Assembly (NCBI RefSeq): GCF_000512695.2
Contig: NZ_AZRW02000013.1
Coordinates: 62,001-126,000 of the forward strand
Source of the DNA: Pseudomonas sp. QTF5
Lineage (GTDB): Bacteria; Pseudomonadota; Gammaproteobacteria; Pseudomonadales; Pseudomonadaceae
Length of the DNA: 64,000 nucleotides
Direction of reading: 5' to 3'
Shown: positions 17,213 through 26,451 of the stretch, one piece after another
Layout: the number at the start of each line of letters is the position of its first letter
How positions within the stretch are numbered: the first letter of the stretch is position 1
Notes under the pieces: generated by a model
The model's input: the letters and a program-made list of their open reading frames with translations, nothing else
What the model was told of the DNA's origin: nothing
Database searches by the model: none
Translations under genes and position numbers: made by a program

Positions 17213-20200
17213 TCAGAGATCCTTGTGTCGCCCCCGCACCAGCTCCATCACCACCACAAAAAACACCGGCACAAACACCACCGCCAACGTCGCGGTGATC
17301 ATCCCGCCGATCACCCCGGTGCCAATGGCCTGCTGACTCGCCGAGCTGGCTCCGGTGGCAATTGCCAGCGGCACCACGCCAAGGATGAACGCCAGCGACG
17401 TCATCACAATCGGTCGCAACCGCAGGCGCGCGGCTTGCAGGGTGGCGTCGATCAGGTCGTGGCCTTCGTCGTACAGGCTCTTGGCGAATTCGATGATCAG
17501 GATCGCGTTCTTCGCCGACAAGCCAATGATGGTGATCAGCCCGACCTTGAAGAACACGTCGTTGGGCATACCGCGCAAGGTCACGGCCAATACCGCACCG
17601 AGCACACCGAGCGGCACCACCAGCAGCACCGACGTCGGAATCGACCAGCTCTCGTACAACGCCGCCAGACACAGGAACACGATCAGCAACGAAAGCCCGA
17701 GCAGAATCGGTGCCTGGCTGCCGGACAAGCGTTCCTGCAACGACAACCCGGTCCATTCCTGTCCCAAACCGGCCGGCCCTTGCGCCACTAGCCGTTCGAT
17801 TTCCGCCATGGCTTCGCCGGTGCTGTAACCCGGCGCCGGCTCACCTGAAATACTGATGGCCGGGTAGCCGTTGTAACGGGTCAACTGCGCCGGGCCTTGG
17901 GTCCAGTTGGCCCGGACGAAGGCCGACAACGGCACCATTTTCTCGGTGTTGTTGCGCACGTTAATCTTCAAAAGATCGGCGACCTGACTGCGTTGATCCC
18001 CTTCAGCCTGCACCACCACTCGTTGCATTCGTCCTTGATTGGGGAAATCGTTGATGTAGGCCGAACCCACGGCGGTGGACAGCACGTTGCCGACGTCGGC
18101 AAACGACACCCCCAGCGCATTCGCCTGTTTGCGGTCGACGATCAGTTGCACCTGCGGCGCTTCGGCTAGCGCACTTTCGCGCACGTTCATCAGGATCGGG
18201 CTCTTTTCGGCGGCGGCCAGCAATTGGCTGCGTGCCTGCATCAGCGTGGCATGGCCGAGGCCGCCACGGTCTTGCAAACGGAACTCGAAACCGCTGGACG
18301 TACCGAGGCCATCGACCGGTGGCGGCAATACCGCGAAGGCCATGGCGTCCTTGATCTGGCTGAGCGCGATGTTGGCCCGGTCGGCAATCGAACTCGCTGA
18401 ATCGTCACTACCGCGATCCGACCAATTCTTGAGCGTGGTAAACGCCAACGCCGCGTTCTGTCCGCTGCCGGAAAAACTGAAGCCGAGAATCACTGTACTG
18501 TCGCCGACGCCCGGTTCGGTGGCGTTGTGCGCTTCGATCTGCTCGACCACCTGCACCGTACGGTTCTTGCTCGCGCCGGGTGGCAACTGAATATCGGTAA
18601 TGGTGTAACCCTGATCCTCCACCGGCAGGAACGACGATGGCAGGCGACTGAACAGCAGCCCCAGACTCACCAGCAGTACGACGTAAATCAGCAGGTAACG
18701 ACCGCTGCGTTTCAGCGCATAGGCAACCCAGCCCTGATAGCGCACGGTGAGTTGCTCGAAACGGCGATTGAACCAGCCGAAGAATCCGGATTTTTCGTGA
18801 TGCTCACCTTGGGCAATCGGCTTGAGCAGCGTCGCACACAGCGCCGGCGTCAAGGTCAGGGCGAGGAACGCCGAGAACAGGATCGAGGTGGCCATCGACA
18901 ACGAAAATTGCCGGTAGATCACTCCGACCGAACCTTGCATGAACGCCATTGGAATGAACACCGCCACCAGCACCAGGGTGATGCCGATGATCGCGCCGGT
19001 GATCTGCTTCATTGCCTTGCGCGTGGCGTCCTTGGGCGACAGGCCTTCAGTGGCCATGATCCGCTCGACGTTCTCCACCACCACAATCGCGTCATCCACC
19101 AGAATGCCGATGGCCAGCACCATGCCGAACATGGTCAGTACGTTGATCGAGAAGCCCAGCGCCAACATGATCGCAAAAGTCCCCATCAGCGCCACCGGCA
19201 CCACCAGTGTCGGAATCAGCGTGTAGCGGATGTTCTGCAGGAACAGAAACATCACCGCGAACACCAGCACCATCGCCTCAATGAGGGTGTAAACCACTTT
19301 GGTGATCGAGACTTTGACGAAGGGGGAGGTGTCGTACGGAATCTTGTATTCCACACCGGCGGGGAAGTAGCGCGCCAGTTCATCCATCTTCGCCCGCACC
19401 AGCGTCGCGGTGCTCAGGGCATTAGCGCCCGGCGACAGTTGCACGCTGACGGCAGTCGACGGTTTGCCGTTCAGGCGGGTGGAGAACTGGTATTCCTGAC
19501 TGCCGATCTCGACCCGCGCCACATCGCCGATGCGCACGGTGGACCCATCAGGATTGGCCTTGAGCACAATCTCGGCGAATTCTTCAGGTGTCGACAACTG
19601 ACCTTTGACCAGGATGGTCGCGGTGATTTCCTGAGTGGTACGAGCCGGCAAGTCGCCAATGCTGCCGGCGGAAACCTGAGCGTTCTGCGCGACGATGGCG
19701 GCGTTGACATCGGCCGGGGTCAGGTTGAAACCCATCAGTTTCTGCGGGTCGATCCAGATGCGCATCGCCCGTTCGGCACCGTACAACTGGGCCTTGCCGA
19801 CGCCGTCCAGACGCTTGATTTCGTTCATCACGTTGCGCGCCAGGTAATCGCTGAGCGATACGTCGTCGAGCTTGCCATCGCTGGAGGTGAGGGTGATCAG
19901 CAGCAGGAAACCGGCGGAGACTTTCTCCACCTGCAAGCCCTGTTGAGTAACGGCTTGCGGCAAGCGCGACTCGACCCCTTTGAGGCGGTTTTGCACATCG
20001 ACCTGCGCCATCTCCGGGTCAGTGCCCGGCTGGAACGTCGCGGTGATGGTGGCGCTGCCGAGGCTGCTCTGGGATTCGAAATACAGCAGGTGATCAGCGC
20101 CGTTGAGTTCTTCCTCGATCAGGCTGACCACGCTTTCGTCCACGGTCTGCGCTGAGGCGCCCGGGTAGGTGGCATAGATTTCGACTTTCGGCGGCGCGAC

Positions 20201-20311
20201 GTTCGGGTATTGCGCCACCGGCAACTGCACAATGGCCAACGCACCGGCCAGCAGGATGAACAAGGCGATCACCCAAGCAAACACCGGGCGGTCGATAAAG
20301 AACTGCGGCAT
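17213..20311 (-). CDS. mexN: RND multidrug efflux permease, HAE1 family (MexN-like), 1032 aa
   Basis: Inner-membrane proton/drug antiporter of the resistance-nodulation-division family, of the usual length (about 1030-1050 aa). The N-terminus (FFIDRPVFAWVIALFILLAG) is the first transmembrane helix. The proton-relay aspartates D406-D407 lie in the fourth helix (GMVLAIGILVDDAIVVVENV). Two large periplasmic loops and a second set of helices (GLITIIGLSAKNAILIIEFA) follow. It is encoded 15 bases after the membrane-fusion gene, with no outer-membrane gene, so it must borrow an OprM/TolC-type channel. The adjacent divergent response regulator and sensor reproduce the layout of P. aeruginosa mexM-mexN with its two-component genes, which is why I favour MexN. 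The family is certain; the exact orthology and substrates are less so. Confidence 0.9.
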   Translation of the reverse strand: MPQFFIDRPVFAWVIALFILLAGALAIVQLPVAQYPNVAPPKVEIYATYPGASAQTVDESVVSLIEEELNGADHLLYFESQSSLGSATITATFQPGTDPEMAQVDVQNRLKGVESRLPQAVTQQGLQVEKVSAGFLLLITLTSSDGKLDDVSLSDYLARNVMNEIKRLDGVGKAQLYGAERAMRIWIDPQKLMGFNLTPADVNAAIVAQNAQVSAGSIGDLPARTTQEITATILVKGQLSTPEEFAEIVLKANPDGSTVRIGDVARVEIGSQEYQFSTRLNGKPSTAVSVQLSPGANALSTATLVRAKMDELARYFPAGVEYKIPYDTSPFVKVSITKVVYTLIEAMVLVFAVMFLFLQNIRYTLIPTLVVPVALMGTFAIMLALGFSINVLTMFGMVLAIGILVDDAIVVVENVERIMATEGLSPKDATRKAMKQITGAIIGITLVLVAVFIPMAFMQGSVGVIYRQFSLSMATSILFSAFLALTLTPALCATLLKPIAQGEHHEKSGFFGWFNRRFEQLTVRYQGWVAYALKRSGRYLLIYVVLLVSLGLLFSRLPSSFLPVEDQGYTITDIQLPPGASKNRTVQVVEQIEAHNATEPGVGDSTVILGFSFSGSGQNAALAFTTLKNWSDRGSDDSASSIADRANIALSQIKDAMAFAVLPPPVDGLGTSSGFEFRLQDRGGLGHATLMQARSQLLAAAEKSPILMNVRESALAEAPQVQLIVDRKQANALGVSFADVGNVLSTAVGSAYINDFPNQGRMQRVVVQAEGDQRSQVADLLKINVRNNTEKMVPLSAFVRANWTQGPAQLTRYNGYPAISISGEPAPGYSTGEAMAEIERLVAQGPAGLGQEWTGLSLQERLSGSQAPILLGLSLLIVFLCLAALYESWSIPTSVLLVVPLGVLGAVLAVTLRGMPNDVFFKVGLITIIGLSAKNAILIIEFAKSLYDEGHDLIDATLQAARLRLRPIVMTSLAFILGVVPLAIATGASSASQQAIGTGVIGGMITATLAVVFVPVFFVVVMELVRGRHKDL

Positions 20312-20326
20312 AAAAAAGCGTCCTGC

Positions 20327-21484
20327 TTACTGACCAGAAACCTGGGCAAGTGGAAGAGGGGTGTCATCTATCTGGACTTTTTCACCGGGGCGCGCGTGTT
20401 GCAGGCCTTCAGTGACGATGCGGTCGCCGGGCTTGAGGCCATGGGTGACGATCCAGCGATCGTTCTGCACCGGGCCCAGTTCGACCGGTTGCTGGCCGAT
20501 CCGCTGCTCGGCGTCGAGCAGCAGCACCTGGGCGATGCCGGCGCTGTCACGCTGAATGGCCCGTTGCGGCACGCTGATGCCTTGCTGATTGAACGCTTGC
20601 TCCAGACGCACCCGCACGAAGCTGCCCGGCAGCAAGTCGAGGTCCGGGTTGGGGAACTCGCTGCGCAGAATGATCTGACCGGTGCCCGGGTCGACGGTGA
20701 TGTCGGTGAACAGCAACTTGCCCGGTAACGGGTAGAGGCTGCCGTCGTCCTGAATCAATGTGGCTTTGGCCTGACCTTGGCCTACTTCCTTTAACTGGCC
20801 AGAACGGAACGCGCGGCGCAGGTCGTTGAGTTCACGGGTCGATTGCGTGAGGTCAGCGTGGATCGGGTTCAACTGCTGAATCAGTGCCAACGGGGTAGTT
20901 TCGTTCTGCCCGACCAGCGCGCCTTCGGTCACCAGCGCTCGGCCGATGCGCCCGGAAATAGGCGCGGTGACGGTGGCGTAACCGAGGCTCAGTTTCGCCC
21001 GCTCCACGGCGGCTTTGTTGGCGGCGACATCGGCGGCGGTTTGCCGGGCATTGGCGCGAGCGTTGTCGTAATCCTGAGCGCTGATGGCGTTGCCTTCGAT
21101 CAACTGGGCGTAACGCTGTTCTTGCAATCTGGCCTGGAACGCGTTGGCCTCGGCCTTGCGCAGTGCTGCTTCGGCGCTGTCCAGGTCGGCCTTGAACGGC
21201 GCCGGGTCGATACGGAAGAGAACGTCGCCTTTTTTTACATCGCTGCCTTCACGGAAGGTTCGCTGCAACACTACGCCGGCAACTCGGGCACGGACTTCGG
21301 CGATGCGTGGCGCAACAATCCGCCCGCTCAGTTCGCTGCTGATCGACAGGGGGCGGGCTTCGATGGTTTCAATCCGCACAGTGGCCAGCGGGGCCTGTTC
21401 TTCGGCGATTGAGGACTGATCACAAGCGCTCAGGGTCAACGCCAGTGAAATCAGGCTGAGCGTGGCAAGCAGATTCTTTGACAT
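20327..21484 (-). CDS. mexM: Periplasmic membrane-fusion (adaptor) lipoprotein of RND pump (MexM-like), 385 aa
   Basis: HlyD/AcrA-type adaptor that links the RND permease to an outer-membrane channel. A lipoprotein signal ends at C21 (LTLSAC). The barrel-sandwich/lipoyl halves (ARVAGVVLQRTFREGSDVKK and ATVTAPISGRIGRALVTEGA) flank a coiled-coil hairpin rich in Ala and Gln (residues about 100-165). The C-terminal beta-barrel and membrane-proximal domains contain the conserved LLPGSFVRVRL and a GLKPGDRIVTEGLQ turn. It is the first gene of the two-gene pump operon, divergent from the response regulator at 21763. Expression is probably controlled by that two-component system through the 278-base intergenic region. 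Confidence 0.9.
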   Translation of the reverse strand: MSKNLLATLSLISLALTLSACDQSSIAEEQAPLATVRIETIEARPLSISSELSGRIVAPRIAEVRARVAGVVLQRTFREGSDVKKGDVLFRIDPAPFKADLDSAEAALRKAEANAFQARLQEQRYAQLIEGNAISAQDYDNARANARQTAADVAANKAAVERAKLSLGYATVTAPISGRIGRALVTEGALVGQNETTPLALIQQLNPIHADLTQSTRELNDLRRAFRSGQLKEVGQGQAKATLIQDDGSLYPLPGKLLFTDITVDPGTGQIILRSEFPNPDLDLLPGSFVRVRLEQAFNQQGISVPQRAIQRDSAGIAQVLLLDAEQRIGQQPVELGPVQNDRWIVTHGLKPGDRIVTEGLQHARPGEKVQIDDTPLPLAQVSGQ

Positions 21485-21644
21485 GTAAATACCCCAATAA
21501 TGACCTCCCGCATCCTACGGGGAGCCGGCGAGGCTAGCGGTGAAGCTTTGTAGGTGCTGTGTGAAATTGTGTAAGGGTTTTGCTCATGCGCGCGTGAGGG
21601 CGTATATCCTTGGCGGCTTGATTCCTTTGCGCCTGTTATGCCGC

Positions 21645-21725
21645 CTTCGCGAGCAAGCCCGCTCCCACACTGGATCTGCGTCGCACTGAAGATCAAATGT
21701 GGGAGCGGGCTTGCTCGCGAAGAGG
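21645..21725. repeat. REP inverted pair between the divergent pump and regulator genes
   Basis: TTCGCGAGCAAGCCCGCTCC and, about 30 bases later, GGAGCGGGCTTGCTCGCGAA. It occupies much of the 278-base divergent spacer and ends about 40 bases before the response-regulator start, so the promoters must lie on either side of it or overlap it. Confidence 0.9.
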
Positions 21726-21762
21726 CCCTCACAGGCGCCACAGCACTTTCTGGAAACACCCC

Positions 21763-22464
21763 ATGCCCAACATCCTCCTGGTCGAAGACGACTCCGCGCT
21801 CTCCGAACTGATTGCCAGTTACCTGGAACGCAATGGCTATTCGGTCAGCGTGATCAGCCGTGGCGACCATGTGCGCGAACGGGCGCGGCAAAGCCCGCCG
21901 GACCTGGTGATCCTCGATCTGATGCTGCCGGGGCTCGACGGTTTGCAGGTCTGCCGCTTGCTGCGGGCTGATTCGGCGACGTTGCCGATCCTGATGCTCA
22001 CCGCCCGCGACGACAGTCACGATCAAGTGCTGGGCCTGGAAATGGGCGCCGACGACTACGTCACCAAACCCTGCGAACCACGGGTGTTGCTGGCTCGAGT
22101 GCGCACCTTGCTGCGCCGCAGCAGCCTCAGCGAACCGCAAACCGCCAACGACCGCATCCTCATCGGCAATTTGTGCATCGATCTGTCCGAACGCACCGTG
22201 ACCTGGCGCGAACAGCCGGTGGAAATGTCCAGCGGCGAATACAACCTGCTGGTGGTGATGGCCCGGCATGCCGGCGAAGTGCTGAGTCGCGACCAGATTC
22301 TGCAGCGCCTGCGCGGTATCGAATTCAACGGCACCGATCGCTCGGTGGATGTGGCGATTTCCAAGCTGCGGCGCAAGTTCGACGACCACGCCGGCGAGGC
22401 GCGCAAGATCAAGACCGTGTGGGGCAAGGGCTACCTGTTCAGCCGCTCTGAGTGGGAATGCTGA
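21763..22464 (+). CDS. OmpR/PhoB-family response regulator, 233 aa
   Basis: The receiver domain has the acidic pair D9-D10 and phospho-acceptor D52 (LVILDLMLPGLDG), a switch Thr in LTARDD and a conserved Lys in GADDYVTKP. A C-terminal winged-helix domain follows (about residues 135-230; VDVAISKLRRKFDD, then VWGKGYLFS). The RstA-like wing and the neighbouring RstB-like sensor place it in the RstAB/PfeR class. The ATG at 21763 is used because the longer open frame upstream runs through the REP. The sensor gene starts 4 bases after its stop. It diverges from the RND pump operon, which it probably regulates. Confidence 0.9.
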   Translation: MPNILLVEDDSALSELIASYLERNGYSVSVISRGDHVRERARQSPPDLVILDLMLPGLDGLQVCRLLRADSATLPILMLTARDDSHDQVLGLEMGADDYVTKPCEPRVLLARVRTLLRRSSLSEPQTANDRILIGNLCIDLSERTVTWREQPVEMSSGEYNLLVVMARHAGEVLSRDQILQRLRGIEFNGTDRSVDVAISKLRRKFDDHAGEARKIKTVWGKGYLFSRSEWEC

Positions 22465-22468
22465 ATCG

Positions 22469-23770
22469 ATGTTCAGAATCCTGTTTCGCCTCTATCTGGT
22501 GACCATCGTCTCGTTCAGCGCAGCGATCTACCTGGTGCCGGACCTGGTGATCCAGGTCTTCCATGAGCGCTTTGTGACTTACAACCTCGATTACTCCCGA
22601 GGCCTGCAAACGCTGATCGTCAAACAATTTCGCGCGGTGCCCGTCGGGCAGTGGCCGGCCCTTGCGGCAGAAATGGACAAGGATTTCCAGCCGCTGCAGA
22701 TTATCCTGACCCGCAACGACGACCCTGAATTTACCCTGGATGAACGTGGACGCTTGCAGCGCGGTGAGAATGTTGTGCGCATCGGCGACTGGGGTTGGCG
22801 CACCCTGGCGGTGACACCGTTGAACGAGCAAATGGTGGTGGAAATGGTCGTGCCGCCGGACCCGACGGACGTCAGTTGGCTGTACTGGAGCATCAACGTC
22901 TTGATCGGTGCCACCATGCTCGCCTGCCTGTTGTTGTGGCTGCGCCCGCACTGGCGCGACCTCGAACGCCTCAAAGGCACCGCCGAACGCTTCGGCAAGG
23001 GCCACTTGAGCGAGCGCACGCAGATTTCCCCCAGCTCCAACATCGGCAGCCTGGCCAATGTGTTCGACACCATGGCCGGCGACATCGAAAACCTGCTCAA
23101 CCAGCAGCGAGACTTGCTCAACGCCGTGTCCCACGAATTGCGCACGCCACTGACGCGGCTGGATTTTGGCCTGGCCCTGGCGCTGTCCGACGACTTGCCG
23201 GCCACCAGCCGCGAACGTCTGCAAGGGCTGGTCGCGCACATTCGCGAACTGGATGAGCTGGTGCTGGAACTGCTATCTTACAGCCGCCTGCAAAACCCGG
23301 CGCAGCTGCCGGAACAGGTCGACGTGTCGCTGGATGAGTTCATCGACAGCATTCTGGGCAGCGTCGATGAAGAGCTCGAGTCACCGCAAATCGTCATTGA
23401 TGTGCTGCTTCACGGCCAGCTCGAACGCTTCTCACTGGACCCGCGACTGACCGCCCGGGCGATCCAGAATCTTCTTCGCAACGCCATGCGCTATTGCGAA
23501 AAACGGATTCAGATCGCTGTGCAAGTGTGCCCCAAGGGTTGTGAGATCTGGGTGGATGACGATGGCATCGGCATTCCGGAGGAAGAGCGGGAGCGGATTT
23601 TCGAGCCGTTTTATCGGCTGGATCGAAGTCGCGATCGCGCCACTGGCGGGTTTGGGCTGGGCCTGGCGATCAGCCGCCGGGCGCTGGAAGCGCAGGGCGG
23701 TACTCTCACCGCGCAAATGTCGTCGCTGGGTGGGGCGCGGTTTCGGTTGTGGTTGCCGACAGCTGCCTGA
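22469..23770 (+). CDS. Sensor histidine kinase (RstB-like), 433 aa
   Basis: Inner-membrane sensor kinase. The first membrane helix is at residues about 3-23 and the second near residues 135-157 (WLYWSINVLIGATMLACLLL), enclosing a periplasmic domain of about 110 residues. A HAMP region follows, then the dimerisation helix with phospho-accepting H222 (AVSHELRTPLTRLDF). The ATP-binding domain has an N box (NLLRNAMRY), a G1 box (DDGIGIPEEER), an F box (FEPFYRLDRSRDR) and a G2 box (GFGLGLAIS). The ATG at 22469 lies 4 bases after the response-regulator gene; the 40 codons further upstream are that gene read in another frame. The pair probably senses an envelope or drug signal for the neighbouring RND pump. 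Confidence 0.9.
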   Translation: MFRILFRLYLVTIVSFSAAIYLVPDLVIQVFHERFVTYNLDYSRGLQTLIVKQFRAVPVGQWPALAAEMDKDFQPLQIILTRNDDPEFTLDERGRLQRGENVVRIGDWGWRTLAVTPLNEQMVVEMVVPPDPTDVSWLYWSINVLIGATMLACLLLWLRPHWRDLERLKGTAERFGKGHLSERTQISPSSNIGSLANVFDTMAGDIENLLNQQRDLLNAVSHELRTPLTRLDFGLALALSDDLPATSRERLQGLVAHIRELDELVLELLSYSRLQNPAQLPEQVDVSLDEFIDSILGSVDEELESPQIVIDVLLHGQLERFSLDPRLTARAIQNLLRNAMRYCEKRIQIAVQVCPKGCEIWVDDDGIGIPEEERERIFEPFYRLDRSRDRATGGFGLGLAISRRALEAQGGTLTAQMSSLGGARFRLWLPTAA

Positions 23771-23845
23771 ATCTTGCCCCAACAATGCCAGTCAGTTAAG
23801 CCGCGGAAACTGTAGGAGCATGACCAGTCACAAATTATTGAGCGT

Positions 23846-24475
23846 TCAGCCGAGTATTTCGGTTGAAGGAATCAACCCAACCCCAGCCACCTGCATCCGG
23901 TCAATCGCTGCCGCCAGCGATCCATCCAGATCAATCGCCCGACACGCGTCCATCACCACAAACGCATTGAACCCCGCCGCCCGCGCGTCCAGCGCAGAGA
24001 ACATCACGCAGAAATCCAGTGCCAGCCCGACCATATAAACCGTGTCGATGCCGCGTTCTTTCAAATACCCGGCCAAGCCCGTGGTGGTGGTTCGATCCGC
24101 CTCCAGAAACGCAGAATAACTGTCGATGTCCGGGTTGCAGCCCTTGCGGATGATCAGTTGAGTGTGGGGCAGGTCCAGTTCCGGGTGAAACTCGGCGCCG
24201 GGTGTGGCTCGCACGCAATGCTCAGGCCAGAGCGTCTGCTCGCCATAAGGCAACTGAATCACGTCGTAAGGCTTGCGACCGGGGTGGCTGGAGGCGAATG
24301 AAGCATGGCCGGGCGGGTGCCAGTCCTGAGCAATAATGACCTGCTTGAACTGACGACCGAGGCGGTTGATCAAGGGCACGATCAAATCACCCTCCGGCAC
24401 CGGCAGCTGACCGCCGGGAATGAAGTCGTTCTGTACGTCGATCACCAGCAGGGCAGCACGTGAAGAGATTGGCAT
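23846..24475 (-). CDS. pncA: Nicotinamidase PncA, 209 aa
   Basis: Hydrolyses nicotinamide to nicotinate and ammonia in NAD salvage; it is also the enzyme that activates pyrazinamide. Isochorismatase-like fold. The catalytic triad is visible as D13 (VIDVQNDF), K111 (IIRKGCNPDIDSYSAF) and C156 (GLALDFCVMFSA). The metal ligands D51, H53 and H86 are present (AQDWHPPGH and WPEHCV). I use the ATG at 24475, preceded by GGAGGA about 9 bases upstream, rather than the longer frame from 24508. The length matches the family (about 210 aa). It is a single gene, convergent with the sensor kinase gene. Confidence 0.92.
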   Translation of the reverse strand: MPISSRAALLVIDVQNDFIPGGQLPVPEGDLIVPLINRLGRQFKQVIIAQDWHPPGHASFASSHPGRKPYDVIQLPYGEQTLWPEHCVRATPGAEFHPELDLPHTQLIIRKGCNPDIDSYSAFLEADRTTTTGLAGYLKERGIDTVYMVGLALDFCVMFSALDARAAGFNAFVVMDACRAIDLDGSLAAAIDRMQVAGVGLIPSTEILG

Positions 24476-24801
24476 GGGTGGGGTTCCTCCTTGGAAAGTC
24501 AGGTGCAAGCATACTGATAACTTCGCTCGCGCGCTAAGTCGGTTTTATTAAATGGCTGCGTTTGTGACAGTGCAGGGCAGTTGGGTCGGCGGTGTGGCCT
24601 TCGCGAGCAAGCCCGCTCCCACATTGAATCCGGGACGTTCCCAGTCTTCCTGTGGGAGCGGGCTTGCTCGCGAAGGGGCCGGCCCGAACACTAAAGATCC
24701 ATAAGCCAGTCCCGCATTTGGCCGAACCGCTGCCTTACTGCCAACCCTGGTGCCTTGTTATAGTTCGGGCCTCATATTCCGCCCGGTAAAGGATCACTGC
24801 C
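24476..24801. repeat. Intergenic region with a REP inverted pair at 24599-24677
   Basis: The divergent spacer between pncA and the dienoyl-CoA isomerase gene. The REP pair (TTCGCGAGCAAGCCCGCTCC facing GGAGCGGGCTTGCTCGCGAA, about 35 bases apart) sits in its middle. About 125 bases between the REP and the isomerase start remain for a promoter; a TTGTTATAGTTCGG stretch near 24755 is a possible -10 region, unproven. Confidence 0.75.
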
Positions 24802-25614
24802 ATGACTCAATACACCGCCTTCAGCGTCGAACTGGCCAATAACATCGCCCATGTGCAGATCAACCGCCCGGAAAAGATCAATTCGATGAACGCCGCGTTC
24901 TGGAGCGAGATCATCGAGATTTTCCAGTGGATCGACGATACCGATGAAGTCCGGGCAGTGGTACTCAGTGGCGCCGGCAAGCATTTTTCTTCGGGCATCG
25001 ACCTGATGATGCTGGCCGGTGTGGCCAATGAACTGGGCAAGGATGTCGGCCGTAATGCGCGCCTGCTACGGCGCAAAATCCTTGCACTACAAGCCTCGTT
25101 CAATGCCGTCGACAATTGCCGAAAACCGGTTCTGGCGGCGATTCAGGGTTATTGCCTGGGCGGCGCCATCGACCTGATTTCCGCCTGCGACATGCGTTAC
25201 GCCACCGAGGACGCGCAATTTTCCATCAAGGAAATCGACATCGGCATGGCTGCCGATGTGGGCACTTTGCAACGCTTGCCACGGATAATCGGTGACGGCA
25301 TGCTGCGTGAACTGGCTTACACTGGTCGCACTTTTGGCGCCGAGGAAGCGCGCACCATCGGCCTGGTCAATCGCGTCTACAGCGATACCGCCAGCCTGCT
25401 TGAAGGCGTGATGGGCATTGCTCGCGAGATCGCCAGCAAGTCGCCGATTGCTATCACCGGCACCAAAGAGATGATCAGCTACATGCGCGACCATCGCATC
25501 GACGACGGCCTCGAATACGTCGCCACCTGGAACGCCGCCATGCTGCAATCCACCGATCTGCGCGTGGCCATGGCCGCCCATATGAGCAAACAGAAACCCG
25601 AATTTCTGGATTGA
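24802..25614 (+). CDS. Delta(3,5)-delta(2,4)-dienoyl-CoA isomerase (crotonase family), 270 aa
   Basis: Crotonase-fold enzyme that shifts the double bonds of 3,5-dienoyl-CoA to 2,4-dienoyl-CoA during beta-oxidation of odd-position unsaturated fatty acids. The oxyanion-hole segment is GAGKHFSSGID. The three acidic residues that define this isomerase in the rat enzyme are all present: D124 (GGAIDLISACD), E144 and D152 (KEIDIGMAADVGTLQRLP), with exactly the spacing of the rat protein. A simple hydratase would lack the second Asp. The nudC gene follows 6 bases after its stop, so the two are probably co-transcribed, as they are near each other in other pseudomonads. Confidence 0.85.
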   Translation: MTQYTAFSVELANNIAHVQINRPEKINSMNAAFWSEIIEIFQWIDDTDEVRAVVLSGAGKHFSSGIDLMMLAGVANELGKDVGRNARLLRRKILALQASFNAVDNCRKPVLAAIQGYCLGGAIDLISACDMRYATEDAQFSIKEIDIGMAADVGTLQRLPRIIGDGMLRELAYTGRTFGAEEARTIGLVNRVYSDTASLLEGVMGIAREIASKSPIAITGTKEMISYMRDHRIDDGLEYVATWNAAMLQSTDLRVAMAAHMSKQKPEFLD

Positions 25615-25620
25615 TTAACC

Positions 25621-26451
25621 ATGACTTCACGCTGGACCACCGCAGTACTGGACACCGATCAACCCGGCGGCTGGGCCGTGGCGCGCAGCCCCGAAGGCTT
25701 TTTGTTCGATGACAATGGTGCGCTGTTTCCACGGGAATGGCTCAAGCGTCAGGACCTGTCGATTCTGGCCGAGCACGGCATCGGGCACCTGGATGGCGAA
25801 CCGGTCTACTTGCTGGAGCTGCGCAGTCACAGCGACGTGCCGGGCTGCAACTGGAAAGGCCTGCGGGCGTTCATGCTCGAGGGCGATCACACCGTCTACA
25901 AGGTTCTCGGCTATGCCGCGCAAATCGGAACCTGGGCCCGTGAGCACCGCTTTTGTGGCAACTGCGGGCAGGCGATGACGCAGGTGCGGCGTGAGCGGGC
26001 GATGTACTGCGAACCGTGCGATATACGCCACTATCCGCGCATTTCACCGAGCATGATCGTGCTGGTGACCCGTGGCGATGAGGTTCTGCTGGCCCGTTCG
26101 CCGCGTTTTGTCCCCGGGGTCTACAGCACGTTGGCGGGGTTCGCCGAGCCGGGTGAGTCGGCCGAAGACTGCCTGATTCGCGAGGTCCGCGAAGAAGTGC
26201 AGATCGAGGTCAAGAACCTCCAGTACATGGGCAGTCAGTGCTGGCCGTTCCCGCACTCGATGATGCTCGGCTTTCATGCCGAGTACGCCGGTGGCGAGAT
26301 TGTCTGTCAGGAAGACGAGATCGAAGACGCCCAGTGGTTCAACGTGCACGAACTGCCGCCGTTGCCGGCGTCACGCTCGATTGCCCGTTACCTGATCGAC
26401 GTCTACGTGGCGCGGCGCTTAGGCCACGCTGAACCAGTGCTGCCAGGCTAA
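25621..26451 (+). CDS. nudC: NADH pyrophosphatase / NAD-capped RNA hydrolase NudC, 276 aa
   Basis: Nudix hydrolase that cleaves NADH to NMNH and AMP and removes NAD caps from RNA. A zinc ribbon is present (C112, C115, C130 and C133: CGNCGQ and CEPC). The Nudix box is complete at residues 173-195 ([20 protein letters not shown]). The NADH-specific motif SQPWPFPxS appears as SQCWPFPHS, so Pro is replaced by Cys. The length fits the family. Its 3' end overlaps the convergent transporter gene by 33 bases. Confidence 0.93.
   Translation: MTSRWTTAVLDTDQPGGWAVARSPEGFLFDDNGALFPREWLKRQDLSILAEHGIGHLDGEPVYLLELRSHSDVPGCNWKGLRAFMLEGDHTVYKVLGYAAQIGTWAREHRFCGNCGQAMTQVRRERAMYCEPCDIRHYPRISPSMIVLVTRGDEVLLARSPRFVPGVYSTLAGFAEPGESAEDCLIREVREEVQIEVKNLQYMGSQCWPFPHSMMLGFHAEYAGGEIVCQEDEIEDAQWFNVHELPPLPASRSIARYLIDVYVARRLGHAEPVLPG

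Noticed and set aside
18527..20155. 542-codon open frame opposite the RND gene
   Set aside because: It is antisense to a clear RND permease, rich in His, Gln and Arg as expected for a GC-rich shadow frame, and has no domain.
21645..21725. Direct/inverted short repeats considered as a CRISPR array
   Set aside because: The repeats are facing REP pairs scattered over the whole window, not regularly spaced direct repeats, and no cas gene is present.
21451..22389. 312-codon minus-strand open frame over the pump/response-regulator spacer
   Set aside because: It runs antisense through the response regulator, whose receiver and winged-helix motifs are unmistakable, and through a REP pair.
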